This document shows, piece after piece, positions 43,289 through 52,475 of a stretch of DNA of 64,000 nt. The notes beneath the pieces were generated by a model. It ran no database searches. It saw only the letters and a list, made by a program, of their open reading frames with translations, and was not told where the DNA came from. A program made the translations under genes and the position numbers. Source of the DNA: Actinomyces sp. oral taxon 897 (GTDB lineage: Bacteria > Actinomycetota > Actinomycetes > Actinomycetales > Actinomycetaceae); assembly GCF_002999235.1 (NCBI RefSeq), contig NZ_CP027236.1, positions 2,604,001 to 2,668,000 of the forward strand. Direction: 5' to 3'. The first letter of the stretch is position 1, and each line of letters opens with the position of its first letter.

Positions 43289-44779
43289 GTGCGGACCACG
43301 TCCACGGCCTCCGGGCGGTCGGGCAACGCCGTCCCCGGGAGGCGGGACCAGCGTCCCGTGCCCCGTCGGCGTCCTGACGCGCCCCACCGCCGTCCCGCGC
43401 CCCGTACCGGTGGCGTCTGGAGGGGGCCGCTCGCCCCGGCGGCCTGGCCGTCCCTGACCGGGCGGCAGCGGCTGACCTACCTGGCGGTCCTCCTGGCCGG
43501 GACTATCTGGCTCATGGTGCCGCGGCTCTACGGTGCGTTCACCGCTCACGTCCACAAGGAGGACGGGGAGATCTTCCTCCACGGCTCGCTCACCGGCGCC
43601 AGCCTGCTGGAGCGCTACACCGGCTACCTCCACGTGGTCCCCCGGCTGATCAGCAACGCCTGCGCGCAGGGACCCGCTGAGGCCTACCCGGTGTGCGTGG
43701 CCTCCGCGAGCGCGTCACTCAGGCTCCTGCTGGCCCTGCTGGTGATCGTGGTCGTCACGCCCTGCACCCGAGCGTGGTGGGCCCCGCTGGCGTGCGGCGC
43801 CCTGGCCCTGTTCGGCGGGGTCGGCCAGCAGGAGGTGCTGGGCAACCTCACCAACCTGCGGTGGTTCCTCGTGGTCGGCGCCACCTTCGCGCTGCTGGGG
43901 GCCCTCAGGCGGCCGGGGCACGTCCTGCTGGGGGTCCTCTTCGTCACCGGGGCGGCCCTGACCGACCCGCTGGCCTTCGCCCTGGCCCCGGTCGCCCTGT
44001 GGCGGCTGGCGGCCCTGAGCGGCCGCCAGCGCCTGGTGCCCGCCGCCATGCTGCTGGCTCTGATGCTCCACGGCGCCCTCATTGACACCACGGCCCGCTC
44101 CTCCTCGCTCCTGGACTCCCTGCGGGACGACCCCACGGGGCTGGCCGGGACGGTCGTGGTCCGGGGGCCCGCCGAGGCGGCCCTGGGCGAGTCCGTCAGC
44201 CAGGCCCTCACCAACCTCCTGGGGACGGGGGTGTTCTCGGTGCTCGTGCTCGTCGGCTACGCCCTGGTGCTCCTGGTGCTCCTGCCCGGCGCCCCGGCGC
44301 AGACCCGGTGGCTGGTGGCCCTCCTCCTGGCGGCCGGTACCGCGTTCCTGGCCGCGACGGTCAACTTCGCCGACCTCTCCACCATCCTGCCGTCCCAGGG
44401 CCTGGCCAACGCCTCCCGGTACGCCCTCATCCCCTCCCTGACCATAGGACCCGCCCTGGTCCTCCTGGCCGATCGGGCGGGGCCGGGGCGCCTGGCGCGT
44501 GCGGTCTCGGGCGGCCTGGTGCTGGTCATGGCCCTGGGGTGCGTGGCGGACTCCCGGGGGGACGAGTGGGCCACCCACGGGCCCTCCTGGCCGGACACGC
44601 TCACCCAGGCCCGCCGGACCTGCCAGGAGGAGGGCGTGACGACCGTGACCGTCCCGCTGACCCCCCAGGGGGTGCCCACGCCCTGGACGGCTGTCCTCAC
44701 GTGCCAGTGGGTCCAGGGGCACCAGGACGCCGCGGGGTCGGCGGCGCCGGACCCCGGCCAGTACCCGACGCACCCGTGA
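43289..44779 (+). CDS. Polytopic membrane protein of the glycan mini-cluster
   Basis: 496-aa integral membrane protein with about ten helices after a basic Arg/Pro-rich N-terminus of 60 residues. Acidic residues in a loop after the first helix (KEDGEIFLHGS) resemble the catalytic loop position of GT-C-type glycosyltransferases, but I cannot assign a family with confidence. The C-terminus is a small extracytoplasmic tail. GTG 43289 has GAGGGG 6 bp upstream and lies 3 bp after the WbqC stop, so it belongs to that unit. Confidence 0.75.
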   Translation: MRTTSTASGRSGNAVPGRRDQRPVPRRRPDAPHRRPAPRTGGVWRGPLAPAAWPSLTGRQRLTYLAVLLAGTIWLMVPRLYGAFTAHVHKEDGEIFLHGSLTGASLLERYTGYLHVVPRLISNACAQGPAEAYPVCVASASASLRLLLALLVIVVVTPCTRAWWAPLACGALALFGGVGQQEVLGNLTNLRWFLVVGATFALLGALRRPGHVLLGVLFVTGAALTDPLAFALAPVALWRLAALSGRQRLVPAAMLLALMLHGALIDTTARSSSLLDSLRDDPTGLAGTVVVRGPAEAALGESVSQALTNLLGTGVFSVLVLVGYALVLLVLLPGAPAQTRWLVALLLAAGTAFLAATVNFADLSTILPSQGLANASRYALIPSLTIGPALVLLADRAGPGRLARAVSGGLVLVMALGCVADSRGDEWATHGPSWPDTLTQARRTCQEEGVTTVTVPLTPQGVPTPWTAVLTCQWVQGHQDAAGSAAPDPGQYPTHP

Positions 44780-44887
44780 CCTACGCCATAGGTCCTGGTG
44801 CCCTGGGCGGGCCCAGGGCCACGACGTGAGCGACCCGCCGTCCCCGGTGGACGCCCTCGTACCCGGCTCTCAGGCAGGATCGGGGCC

Positions 44888-45724
44888 ATGAGACAGCGCC
44901 GACCCGCCCCTGCCCGACCTCGGTCAGTCGCACCCCGGGGGAGGGAGGACGCCGCCGACCCCGCACCCGACGCCCCCCGGGCCGGTACGCCCCGGCCGGC
45001 GGCCCGCCCCGCCCCTGGCGAGCGGGCGACGGCGTCCCCGGAGCAGGAGCCGGGTGAGCGCCCCGGAGCATCGTCCGCCGCCCGGAACGTGCGCCTGGCC
45101 GGTGACGGGGGGCTGTCGCGTACGACCAAGACGGTGATCATGGGCATTACCCTCGTCTTCGCCGGCGTCGTCATGTTCCGCACCGTCACCGCCTACCTCT
45201 ACCAGCGCGCCCAGTACGACCTGGTGGTCTCCCAGGTCGCCTCCGCCCAGGCCACCGCCACCGCCCTGGAGTCCGAGCTCGCCCAGTGGCAGGACGACGC
45301 CTATGTCAAGGCCCAGGCCCGTGAGCGCCTGTCCTACGTCATGCCGGGGGAGACGAGCTACGTCGTCGTGGGCGCCGACAGCGTGACCAGGCCCCCGGGC
45401 CAGGGCGGCGCGGACCCCCAGGAGACCGCCGTGCCCTGGTACGAGGTCCTGCGCCAGTCGGCCGTGGTCGCCGGGGAGGTCACGCCCCAGAAGCCTGCCC
45501 AGCCCTCCGAGCCGGCCCGCCAGGGGTGGACCACGCAGGTCCCGGTGGTCCCCACCGCCGACCCCAGCAGCTCACCGGCCCCCAGCACCCCCCAGCCGGG
45601 GACGCCCGACCAGGACGGCTCCGAGCCGGCCGCCCCCGACCCCCAGGACGAGGACCGGTCGGACGACGGGGCAGGGCGTGCCCCCGCCACCGGGGCCCCC
45701 CAGGGGCAGGACGACGTCCCGTGA
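44888..45724 (+). CDS. FtsB/DivIC-type septum formation initiator
   Basis: 278-aa bitopic division protein: cytoplasmic Pro/Ala/Arg-rich N-terminus (about 85 residues), one membrane helix (TVIMGITLVFAGVVMF), then the DivIC/FtsB coiled coil (YDLVVSQVASAQATATALESEL in blocks, WQDDAYVKAQARERLSYVMPGET) and a Pro/Ser/Glu-rich tail. It should act in the divisome with FtsL/FtsQ. ATG 44888 has AGGA upstream at 10 bp. The order divIC-DUF501-ppx is the standard actinobacterial block; the tail is longer than usual. Confidence 0.9.
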   Translation: MRQRRPAPARPRSVAPRGREDAADPAPDAPRAGTPRPAARPAPGERATASPEQEPGERPGASSAARNVRLAGDGGLSRTTKTVIMGITLVFAGVVMFRTVTAYLYQRAQYDLVVSQVASAQATATALESELAQWQDDAYVKAQARERLSYVMPGETSYVVVGADSVTRPPGQGGADPQETAVPWYEVLRQSAVVAGEVTPQKPAQPSEPARQGWTTQVPVVPTADPSSSPAPSTPQPGTPDQDGSEPAAPDPQDEDRSDDGAGRAPATGAPQGQDDVP

Positions 45725-46257
45725 CCCCCGGCACCGTGGGGCCCCCGGTCCCCGACCCGGACTCCCAGGAGGTCACCCTCCAGGACCTGGCGGCCCTGGA
45801 GGAGCAGCTCGGGCGCGTCCCGCGCGGCGTGGTGGGCGTCGCCGCCCGCTGCGTGTGCGGCCGCCCGGTGGTGGCGCGCACCGCCCCCCGCCTGCCTGAC
45901 GGCTCCCCCTTCCCCACGACCTACTACCTCACCCACCCGGCGGCCGTGCGGGGCTGCTCCACCCTGGAGGCCGAGCACCTCATGGAGGAGTACAACGCCC
46001 GCCTGGGTGCCGACCCGTCCCTGGCCGCCGCCTACGCCGCGGCCCACGAGGACTACCTGGCCCGCAGGGCCGTCCTGGGCAGGCCCGAGGAGATCGAGGG
46101 GGTCAGCGCGGGCGGCATGCCCACCCGCGTCAAGTGCCTCCACGCGCTGCTGGGCCACTCCCTGGCGGTGGGGCCCGGCGTCAACCCTGTCGGTGACCTC
46201 ACCCTGGCGGCGCTGGCCGCCCGGGGCCTGTGGGAGGCCACCCGCTGCTACTGCTGA
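45721..46257 (+). CDS. DUF501-family protein
   Basis: 178-aa protein of the DUF501 family, consistently found between divIC and ppx in actinobacteria: LEEQLGRVPRGVVGVAARC, CGRPVVARTAPRLPDGSPFPTTYYLTHP in blocks, GGMPTRVKCLHALLGHSLAVGPGVNPVGD. Conserved Cys and His residues suggest metal binding. Function unknown. GTG 45721 overlaps the previous stop (GTGA). Confidence 0.92.
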   Translation: MTPGTVGPPVPDPDSQEVTLQDLAALEEQLGRVPRGVVGVAARCVCGRPVVARTAPRLPDGSPFPTTYYLTHPAAVRGCSTLEAEHLMEEYNARLGADPSLAAAYAAAHEDYLARRAVLGRPEEIEGVSAGGMPTRVKCLHALLGHSLAVGPGVNPVGDLTLAALAARGLWEATRCYC

Positions 46258-46336
46258 TACTGTCGGACTGTCTGGCGGGTACGAGGGACGCCGCGGCCTG
46301 CCGTACACCCGCACCGCGGAACCACCGGAGGACACC

Positions 46337-47290
46337 ATGACCCGCGTCGCTGCCATTGACTGCGGTACCAACACGATCCGGCTGCTGGTCGCCGACCTCG
46401 TCCACACCGGGCAGGCCGTGACCCTGAGCGACGTCACCCGCAGCGGGCGGATCGTCCGGCTCGGGGTGGGCGTGGACCGCACCGGGTACCTGGACCAGGC
46501 CGCCCTGGAGCGCACCCTGGAGGCCACGGCGGACTTCGCCCGGGTGGTGGGGGAGCTGGGGGCGGAGCGCGTGCGCTTTATCGCCACGTCCGCCACCCGC
46601 GACGCGCGCAACCGGGAGGACTTCACCGCCGGGGTGCGCCGGGTCCTGGGGGTGGAGCCCGAGGTCGTCAGCGGTCAGGAGGAGGCCGAGCTCGCCTACC
46701 TCGGCTCCCTGGTGGGTGCCGCCCCCGCCCCCGCCGGCTCCGCGCGCCTCGTGGTGGACCTGGGGGGCGGCTCCACCGAGCTCGTCCTGGGCCGCCGACG
46801 CCCCGAGGCCCTCCACTCCATGCAGACCGGCTCGGTGAGGATCACGGAGCGCTACCTGGCCGGGGGCGTCACCCCCCAGGCGGAGGCGGCCGCCCGAGCC
46901 GACGTGCGCGCCCGCATCCAGGAGGCGGGCGGGGACGTCGACCTGGGGGCCACCGGGGCCCTGGTGGGCCTGGCCGGCACCATTACCACGGTCACCGCCC
47001 ACGCCCTGGGCCTGGACGCCTTTGACGCGAGCGCCATCGCCGCCGCCCGCCTGGACGTGGAGGCGGTCCTGGCCTCCTGCGACGCCCTGGTGCACTCCAC
47101 GCCCGCCCAGCGTGAGGCCATGGGCTTCCTCGCCCCCGGGCGCCGTGACGTCATTGCCGCCGGGGCCCTGGTGTGGAGCGAGGTCGTGGCACGGGTGGTG
47201 GCCGACACCGCCCGCACCGACCACCCGGTGACGGTGGTCTCCACCTCCGTCCACGACATCCTTGACGGTATCGCCCTGTCACAGATCTAA
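46337..47290 (+). CDS. Ppx/GppA-family exopolyphosphatase
   Basis: 317-aa actin-fold phosphatase that degrades polyphosphate or (p)ppGpp. Motifs: VAAIDCGTNTIRLLVADL, FIATSATRDARNREDF, SGQEEAELAYLGSL, VVDLGGGSTELVLGRR, and VGLAGTITTVTAHALGL. CGGAGG lies 7 bp before ATG 46337. Length matches the short actinobacterial Ppx forms. aroD starts 16 bp downstream. Confidence 0.93.
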   Translation: MTRVAAIDCGTNTIRLLVADLVHTGQAVTLSDVTRSGRIVRLGVGVDRTGYLDQAALERTLEATADFARVVGELGAERVRFIATSATRDARNREDFTAGVRRVLGVEPEVVSGQEEAELAYLGSLVGAAPAPAGSARLVVDLGGGSTELVLGRRRPEALHSMQTGSVRITERYLAGGVTPQAEAAARADVRARIQEAGGDVDLGATGALVGLAGTITTVTAHALGLDAFDASAIAAARLDVEAVLASCDALVHSTPAQREAMGFLAPGRRDVIAAGALVWSEVVARVVADTARTDHPVTVVSTSVHDILDGIALSQI

Positions 47291-47306
47291 GGAGTCCAGG
47301 AAGACC

Positions 47307-48620
47307 ATGAGCCGTGAGCCCCTGCCCGCCGCGCGCGGGAACGACGAGCCCGACCGGGGCGCCGCGAGCCCGCTGGGTGGCGCCGTGAGCCTGCTGGGTT
47401 ATACGTCCGAGCCCGTTGCGAGCCCGTTGGACAGTGCCTCCGTCAACACCGTGAGCCCGCCGGACCGCACGTCGGAGTCTGCCGGGGGCTCACCGGGTGG
47501 TGTCTCCTCCCCCGCCGGGGGCTCGCTGGGTGGTGCCTCCGGCTCCGCCGTGAGCCCGCTGGAGGACTGCGACCCTGACGAGGGCCGACCGATGGTGCGC
47601 GTCCGCCGGTGGGGCGGGGCGCTCGTCGGCGGTGAGGTCCCCCTCCTCGCCGTCTCCACCACCGCACCCACCCTCGCCGGCTGCCTGGACCAGGTGCTGG
47701 CCGCCCGGCGGGCCGGGGCCGATGTCGTCGAGCTGCGGGGGGACCTGCTCCAGGAGGTCCAGGAGGCTGGCGGCGGCGATCCCCGGCTCCTGGCCCGGCT
47801 CCTGGCCCGGGCCGCCGACGCCGTCGTGCGGGCGCTGGAGGACGCCGACGCTGGTGCCGCGGCGAGCCCGGTGCCAGGTGCCGTGGTTGGTTCGGTGCCA
47901 GGTGCCGCGCCGGGGGCCGCCGAGGAGGCGGAGGGGCGGGTGACGCGCCCCGGGGTCCTGGTGACCCTGAGGACCCGCTCCCAGGGCGGGGGCCTTGACC
48001 TGGACCGTAGCGGCTACCGCGCGGTCCTGGGCGCCCTGGCGGAGGGCTACCTGGAGGGGGCCGGGCTGCGCCGCCCCGACGCCGTCGACGTCGAGGCCTA
48101 CTGCGCCGGCCTGTACGTCCCGGGAGGGCGCGACCTGGAGGAGGCCAGGGCCGACCTGCGTCTCCTGGCGGGCCTGGTCCACCGCGCCGGCCTGGACGTG
48201 GTCGCCTCCTGCCACGACCTCTCCGGCACCCCCGAGGAGGACGAGACCATGGACCTGCTGATCGACATGCAGGACGACGGCGCCGACGTGGTCAAGCTGG
48301 CCGCCACCCCCCACGACGCCGTCGACGTGGCCCGGCTCCTGAACGCCACCGCCTGCGCCCGGGAGATCCTGAGCGTGCCCCTGGTCACCATGTCCATGGG
48401 GGAGCAGGGGGCCGTGACCCGGGTCGCCGGGGGCGTGTTCGGCTCGGCCCTCACGTTCGTCCTGGTGCCCGGGCCCGACGGCTCCTGGACTCCCTCGGCC
48501 CCCGGTCAGCTGCCCATTGAGTCGGTCCGGGCGGTCCACGAGGTGCTGGGCCTGCACCGGGGGGCGGGCGCGGGTTACGAGGTGGCTGCGGGGCCTCGTG
48601 GGCATACCATGTGCCCATGA
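47307..48620 (+). CDS. aroD: Type-I 3-dehydroquinate dehydratase with extra low-complexity regions
   Basis: 437-aa enzyme, about 185 residues longer than normal AroD, catalysing 3-dehydroquinate to 3-dehydroshikimate in aromatic amino acid synthesis. Catalytic core present: VVELRGD, His in ASCHDLSG (about H303), Schiff-base Lys in ADVVKLAAT (about K330, 27 residues later as in Salmonella AroD), and FGSALTFVL. Extra parts: a roughly 95-residue Ser/Pro/Gly N-terminus with repeats of the SPL/SPP-GGA kind, and a roughly 30-residue Pro/Gly/Ala insert before VLVTLRTRSQGG. ATG 47307 has AGGA upstream. The stop overlaps the next start (ATGA). Confidence 0.85.
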   Translation: MSREPLPAARGNDEPDRGAASPLGGAVSLLGYTSEPVASPLDSASVNTVSPPDRTSESAGGSPGGVSSPAGGSLGGASGSAVSPLEDCDPDEGRPMVRVRRWGGALVGGEVPLLAVSTTAPTLAGCLDQVLAARRAGADVVELRGDLLQEVQEAGGGDPRLLARLLARAADAVVRALEDADAGAAASPVPGAVVGSVPGAAPGAAEEAEGRVTRPGVLVTLRTRSQGGGLDLDRSGYRAVLGALAEGYLEGAGLRRPDAVDVEAYCAGLYVPGGRDLEEARADLRLLAGLVHRAGLDVVASCHDLSGTPEEDETMDLLIDMQDDGADVVKLAATPHDAVDVARLLNATACAREILSVPLVTMSMGEQGAVTRVAGGVFGSALTFVLVPGPDGSWTPSAPGQLPIESVRAVHEVLGLHRGAGAGYEVAAGPRGHTMCP

Positions 48621-49513
48621 CTACGCTGACGAGCCAGGGGCCCGCGACGCGAGGCGTCCCCGTCGGTGTGCGCACGCACCTGGCCCACGCCGCGCTCCAG
48701 GTGATCGCCCAGGAGGCCCGTGTCCAGGTCCTCCACGTCAAGGGCCCCGCGGTCGACCCCAGCCTGGGGCGCCCCCTGCGCTCGGCCACCGACGCCGACG
48801 TCGTCGTCCGGCCCACGCAGGTGGCCCGCTACGTGGAGGCCCTGGCGGACCACGGCTGGGAGCACGTCACCAGCTTCGCCACCGGCTCGGTCTTTGAGCA
48901 CGCCGCGACCTTCTACCACCCCTCCTGGGGCTACGCCGACGTCCACCGGGTCTTCCCGGGCATGACCGCCACCCAGGCCTTCGCCGTGCTGTGGGCGAAC
49001 CGGCGCCTGCAGGCGGTCGCCGGCCTGCCCTGCCCGGTCCCCTCCCTGACCGCCCAGCGCCTCCTGCTGCTCCTGCACGTGGCCCGCAACGGGTCCGGGA
49101 GCCTCGACCCGGACTACGAGCGCGCCTGGGTGCGGGCCGACGCCGCCGAGCGCGCCCGTATCCGGCGGCTCGCCGTGTCCGTGGGGGCCCAGGTGGGGCT
49201 GGCCGCCGCCCTGGGCGAGCTCGACCGCTACGCCGCCGACCCCGCGCACGACCTCTGGTTCGTCCTGGCCCACGGGGGCACCTCCCGCCTGGAGGAGTGG
49301 CGTGCCCGCTTCCGCGCCGCCCCGGGGCCGGCCGCCAAGACCAGGGTCGTGGCCCGCTCCCTGCTGGTCAACACCGACCACCTGGCCATGCGCCTGGGCA
49401 GGCGCCCCTCGCACGGGGAGGTGGCCGCCGAGTTCGCCGGGCGCCTGACCCGGGCCGTCGGTGAGGTCCGCACCTTCCTGCACCGTACCGACCACGAGAG
49501 GAGGCAGACATGA
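48617..49513 (+). CDS. Nucleotidyltransferase-fold protein (NTP_transf_5 type)
   Basis: 298-aa protein resembling nucleotidyltransferase-family proteins of the PF14907 kind: HVKGPAVDPSLGRPLRSATDADVVVRP contains, in blocks, the KG turn and the R...DxD metal site, followed by VEALADHGWEHV and HVARNGSG. These proteins cluster with PqqD proteins and HprK-like kinases in exopolysaccharide or peptide-modification loci. ATG 48617 overlaps the aroD stop. Its substrate is unknown. A 4-bp overlap with the PqqD gene follows. Confidence 0.75.
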   Translation: MTTLTSQGPATRGVPVGVRTHLAHAALQVIAQEARVQVLHVKGPAVDPSLGRPLRSATDADVVVRPTQVARYVEALADHGWEHVTSFATGSVFEHAATFYHPSWGYADVHRVFPGMTATQAFAVLWANRRLQAVAGLPCPVPSLTAQRLLLLLHVARNGSGSLDPDYERAWVRADAAERARIRRLAVSVGAQVGLAAALGELDRYAADPAHDLWFVLAHGGTSRLEEWRARFRAAPGPAAKTRVVARSLLVNTDHLAMRLGRRPSHGEVAAEFAGRLTRAVGEVRTFLHRTDHERRQT

Positions 49514-49788
49514 GCTACCGGCTCCCCGAGCGCCTGGCCTGGGTGGACGACGCCTCCGGCGGTGAGGACGCGAACGTCTACCTTGCCCACGTACCTGACG
49601 GCCAGCCCCTGGTCCTGAGCGGCTCCGCCCGCTCCATCTGGCTGGTCGCCCAGGAGTCCCGGGACGCCCAGGAGGTGGCCGCCGTGCTGGCCGACGCCGT
49701 GGGCCTCCCGGCCTCGCGCATCGCCCCCGAGGTGAGCGCCTTCCTGGACGAGCTGGTCACCGACGGCCTGCTGGAGGAGGTCCCGTGA
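49510..49788 (+). CDS. PqqD-family peptide-chaperone-like protein
   Basis: 92-aa PqqD-type winged-helix protein (PLVLSGSARSIWLVAQ, EVSAFLDELVTDGLLEEVP). In peptide-modifying systems PqqD domains bind a precursor peptide; in polysaccharide-linked systems their partner is not known. No precursor peptide gene is recognisable nearby. It is coupled by overlap at both ends (ATGA at the start, GTGA at the end). A second PqqD domain is fused to the kinase at 54722-55843. Confidence 0.8.
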   Translation: MSYRLPERLAWVDDASGGEDANVYLAHVPDGQPLVLSGSARSIWLVAQESRDAQEVAAVLADAVGLPASRIAPEVSAFLDELVTDGLLEEVP

Positions 49789-50519
49789 GCGCGACCTCCG
49801 GGCGGCGCGCCTCCCGCGGACACGCCCGCCGTGAGCGGCTCGACATCCACGCCGGTGGCGGCGTCTTCGGGGACACGGCGCCCAGCAGCCGGGGCAACCG
49901 GCCCCGGCGCCTCCTGCGCCACCTGGTCCCCACGGGCGGCTCCGCCCCCCGGCGCCACGGTGGGGCACCCCGGGTGCTCATGGTGTGCACCGCCAACATC
50001 TCCCGCAGCCCCTACGCCGAGATGCGGCTGCGCCAGCTGCTGGGCTCCGGTGAGACCTGGGCGGTCACCAGCGCCGGGGTCCCCGGCCTGGTGGACCAGC
50101 CCATGGAGCCCGCCATGTCCGCCCAGGCCCGCGAGCGGGGGGTGAGCCCCGAGGAGGTCGCCGCCCACCGCTCCCAGCCCGTGGACCAGCGGATCCTGGA
50201 CCGCAGCGCGCTCATTATCTGCATGGCGGTCGAGCACCGGCGCCGGCTCGTGGAGGACTACCCCGAGGTCACCGGCCGCTGCTTCACCCTGGGGCAGCTG
50301 GTGGAGGCCGTCCAGGGCCTGGAGCCGCCCGGCGGCGGGCGACGGGCCCGCAGGATATCGGCCTCCGTCCTGGTGTCCGCCCTGGGGGCGCGGTGCCCCG
50401 CGCCCGACGAGTCCGCCGACGTGCCCGACCCCTTCCGACGGGGGACGGAGTTCGCCGCCGGGGTCGCCCAGCGCATTGACGCGGACTTGATCACGCTTGT
50501 CCCGTTCCTCCTGCGGTAG
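49785..50519 (+). CDS. Low-molecular-weight protein-tyrosine phosphatase
   Basis: 244-aa phosphatase with the LMW-PTP P-loop VCTANISRSPYAEMRL (nucleophile about C68, Arg about R74) and a C-terminal DVPDPF acid motif. A roughly 60-residue Arg/Gly-rich N-terminus precedes the domain, and a loop near residues 180-205 is longer than usual. It should dephosphorylate the tyrosine kinase encoded 85 bp downstream, the usual Wzb/Wzc type pairing that controls polysaccharide chain length or export. GTG 49785 overlaps the PqqD stop. Confidence 0.9.
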   Translation: MSATSGRRASRGHARRERLDIHAGGGVFGDTAPSSRGNRPRRLLRHLVPTGGSAPRRHGGAPRVLMVCTANISRSPYAEMRLRQLLGSGETWAVTSAGVPGLVDQPMEPAMSAQARERGVSPEEVAAHRSQPVDQRILDRSALIICMAVEHRRRLVEDYPEVTGRCFTLGQLVEAVQGLEPPGGGRRARRISASVLVSALGARCPAPDESADVPDPFRRGTEFAAGVAQRIDADLITLVPFLLR

Positions 50520-50604
50520 GGGCCACGGCGTTGGTAGCGTGACCTCGGGTAGGCCGTCACGGGTCCCCCGGCCCCAGTGCAGACCAGGAAGGGAAGCTGC
50601 CCTC

Positions 50605-52446
50605 GTGACCATTCAGGACTTTCTGCGGTTGATGAAGGTCAACGCGGTCTTTATTATCTGCTGCGTCGTCGTAGGGGGGCTCCTGGGCTTCGGGTACGCC
50701 AAGACCCAGCCCAAGCTCTACCAGAGCTCCGCGCAGGCCACGATCGTCATCGCCGGCACGGACGCCTGGAGCGCCAACTCCGTGGCCCAGCAGAAGGCGG
50801 GCGTGTTCGCCAAGCTCGCCGGCTCGGCGGCCGTGGCCCAGTCCGTGTCCCAGTCCCTGGGTCTGCAGGATCTCGGCGGCTCCCTCACCGGCGCGGCCGA
50901 GCCGTCCTCCCCGATCGTCACCATTACGGCGGTCTCCTCGGACCCGAGCCGGGCACGGGACCTGGCCAACGCCGCCATCCCCGCCCTGGGCAGCTACATC
51001 GCCTCCCTGGAGGCCATTGGCTCCGGGCAGAGCCCGTCGCCTGCTGACGCCCAGCCCCCAGCAGCCGGCTCCGACCAGCCCTCCACGCCGTCCCCCGCTG
51101 ACGAGCAGCCTGCCGCCCCTGAGCCCGCCACCCCCGAGCCCAGGCAGGAGGAGCCCAGGGGCGGTAACCAGGACGAGGGCGCGAACCCGGGCACCGGTGA
51201 GAGGCGCTCCACCCCCGGCCGCGGTAACGGCACCGGTGAGGAGAAGGAGGACGCAGCCGCCGACGCCCAGGCGCGCGTCGTGCCCGCCGTGGCCGGTACC
51301 GGGGCGAGCCTCGTGCCCGCCGTGGCCGGCGCGCCGCAGGCCGCCGTCGGGCAGGCCGGTGTTGGGCAGGCCGGGCAGGCCGCTCCCGCGGCTCCCGCCA
51401 CCGCCGCCCCGACCGACGAGACCTACAACAGCCAGACCCGCCTGGTCGCCCTGGAGCCCGCCCAGCTGCCCGGGGCCCCCTTCTCCCCCGACACCACCAA
51501 GCTCGCCGGCATGGGGGGCGCTGGCGGGCTGGCCCTGGGACTCGCCGTCGCCTTCCTGCGCCGTGCCCTGGACAACAAGATCCGCCACAACTCCGACATT
51601 GAGGACATCCTCCAGTCCTCGGTCCTGGCCGTGGTGCCCCGCTCCACCGACCTGAGCGCCAAGGGGCGCAGGAACGTGGACGGCCTGGGCCAGGCCGCCG
51701 AGGCCATCCGCCTGCTGCGCACCAACCTGCGCTTCGTGGACGTGGACAACCCGCCGCGCGCCATTGTCATGACCTCCGCCAACCCCGGGGAGGGCAAGTC
51801 CACCATCTCGGCGGTCCTGGCGCAGATGCTCGCCGCCTCCGGGCAGCGCACCATCCTGGTGGACACCGACCTGCGCAAGCCCGTGGTCCACCGCATCTTC
51901 GACATTGACGGCTCAGTGGGCCTGACCCAGGTCCTGGCCGGGGACGTGCCCGTGTCCGACGTCGCCCAGTTCGTCAAGGGCCACCCCCACCTCAGGGTCA
52001 TCCCCGCCGGGCGGATCCCGCCCAACCCCTCCGAGCTCCTGGGCTCCCAGCGCATGAAGGCCCTGCTGGACAGGCTCTCCCAGGAGGCGGTCGTGCTCCT
52101 GGACGCCCCCCCGCTCCTGCCGGTGACCGACGCCGCGCTCCTGTCGGCCCTGGCCGACGGCGCCATCCTCACCTTCGAGGTCGGGGGCACCTACAAGGAG
52201 CAGGCGCGCCTGACGGGCAAGATCCTGGGGCAGGTTGACGCCCGGCTGCTGGGGGTGGTGCTCAACCGCGCCTCGCGCCGGTCCATGGGCTCGGTCTACT
52301 ACGGCTACGGCTACGGCAGTTACGGGCACCACTACTACTACGGCGAGCGGCCACGGGGCTGGCGCCGTCTGCTGCCGGGAGGCCGTCGGCACACACGCCA
52401 CCAGGAGCCCGCCGAGACCCAGGAGCACGTCCCAGCCGCCTCCTGA
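50605..52446 (+). CDS. Bacterial tyrosine kinase with Wzz-type chain-length domain
   Basis: 613-aa BY-kinase, presumably controlling capsule or exopolysaccharide. N-terminal Wzz domain with membrane helix 1 (AVFIICCVVVGGLLGFGYA), an extracytoplasmic part containing a roughly 130-residue Pro/Ala/Gly/Glu-rich insert, helix 2 (LAGMGGAGGLALGLAVAFL), then a cytoplasmic kinase with Walker A ANPGEGKST (about residue 393 on), Walker A' LVDTDLRKP and Walker B VVLLDAPP. The tail carries a tyrosine cluster (SVYYGYGYGSYGHHYYYG), the usual autophosphorylation site. GTG 50605 has GGAAGGG upstream. Genes for repeat-unit synthesis are not in the window. Confidence 0.93.
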   Translation: MTIQDFLRLMKVNAVFIICCVVVGGLLGFGYAKTQPKLYQSSAQATIVIAGTDAWSANSVAQQKAGVFAKLAGSAAVAQSVSQSLGLQDLGGSLTGAAEPSSPIVTITAVSSDPSRARDLANAAIPALGSYIASLEAIGSGQSPSPADAQPPAAGSDQPSTPSPADEQPAAPEPATPEPRQEEPRGGNQDEGANPGTGERRSTPGRGNGTGEEKEDAAADAQARVVPAVAGTGASLVPAVAGAPQAAVGQAGVGQAGQAAPAAPATAAPTDETYNSQTRLVALEPAQLPGAPFSPDTTKLAGMGGAGGLALGLAVAFLRRALDNKIRHNSDIEDILQSSVLAVVPRSTDLSAKGRRNVDGLGQAAEAIRLLRTNLRFVDVDNPPRAIVMTSANPGEGKSTISAVLAQMLAASGQRTILVDTDLRKPVVHRIFDIDGSVGLTQVLAGDVPVSDVAQFVKGHPHLRVIPAGRIPPNPSELLGSQRMKALLDRLSQEAVVLLDAPPLLPVTDAALLSALADGAILTFEVGGTYKEQARLTGKILGQVDARLLGVVLNRASRRSMGSVYYGYGYGSYGHHYYYGERPRGWRRLLPGGRRHTRHQEPAETQEHVPAAS

Positions 52447-52475
52447 CCGCCCCCGGCCCTCCTGCCCGGCCGCCT

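Noticed and set aside
49510..50519. Lasso-peptide or other RiPP cluster
   Set aside because: PqqD and nucleotidyltransferase genes suggested it, but no precursor peptide, cyclase, protease or radical-SAM gene is present.
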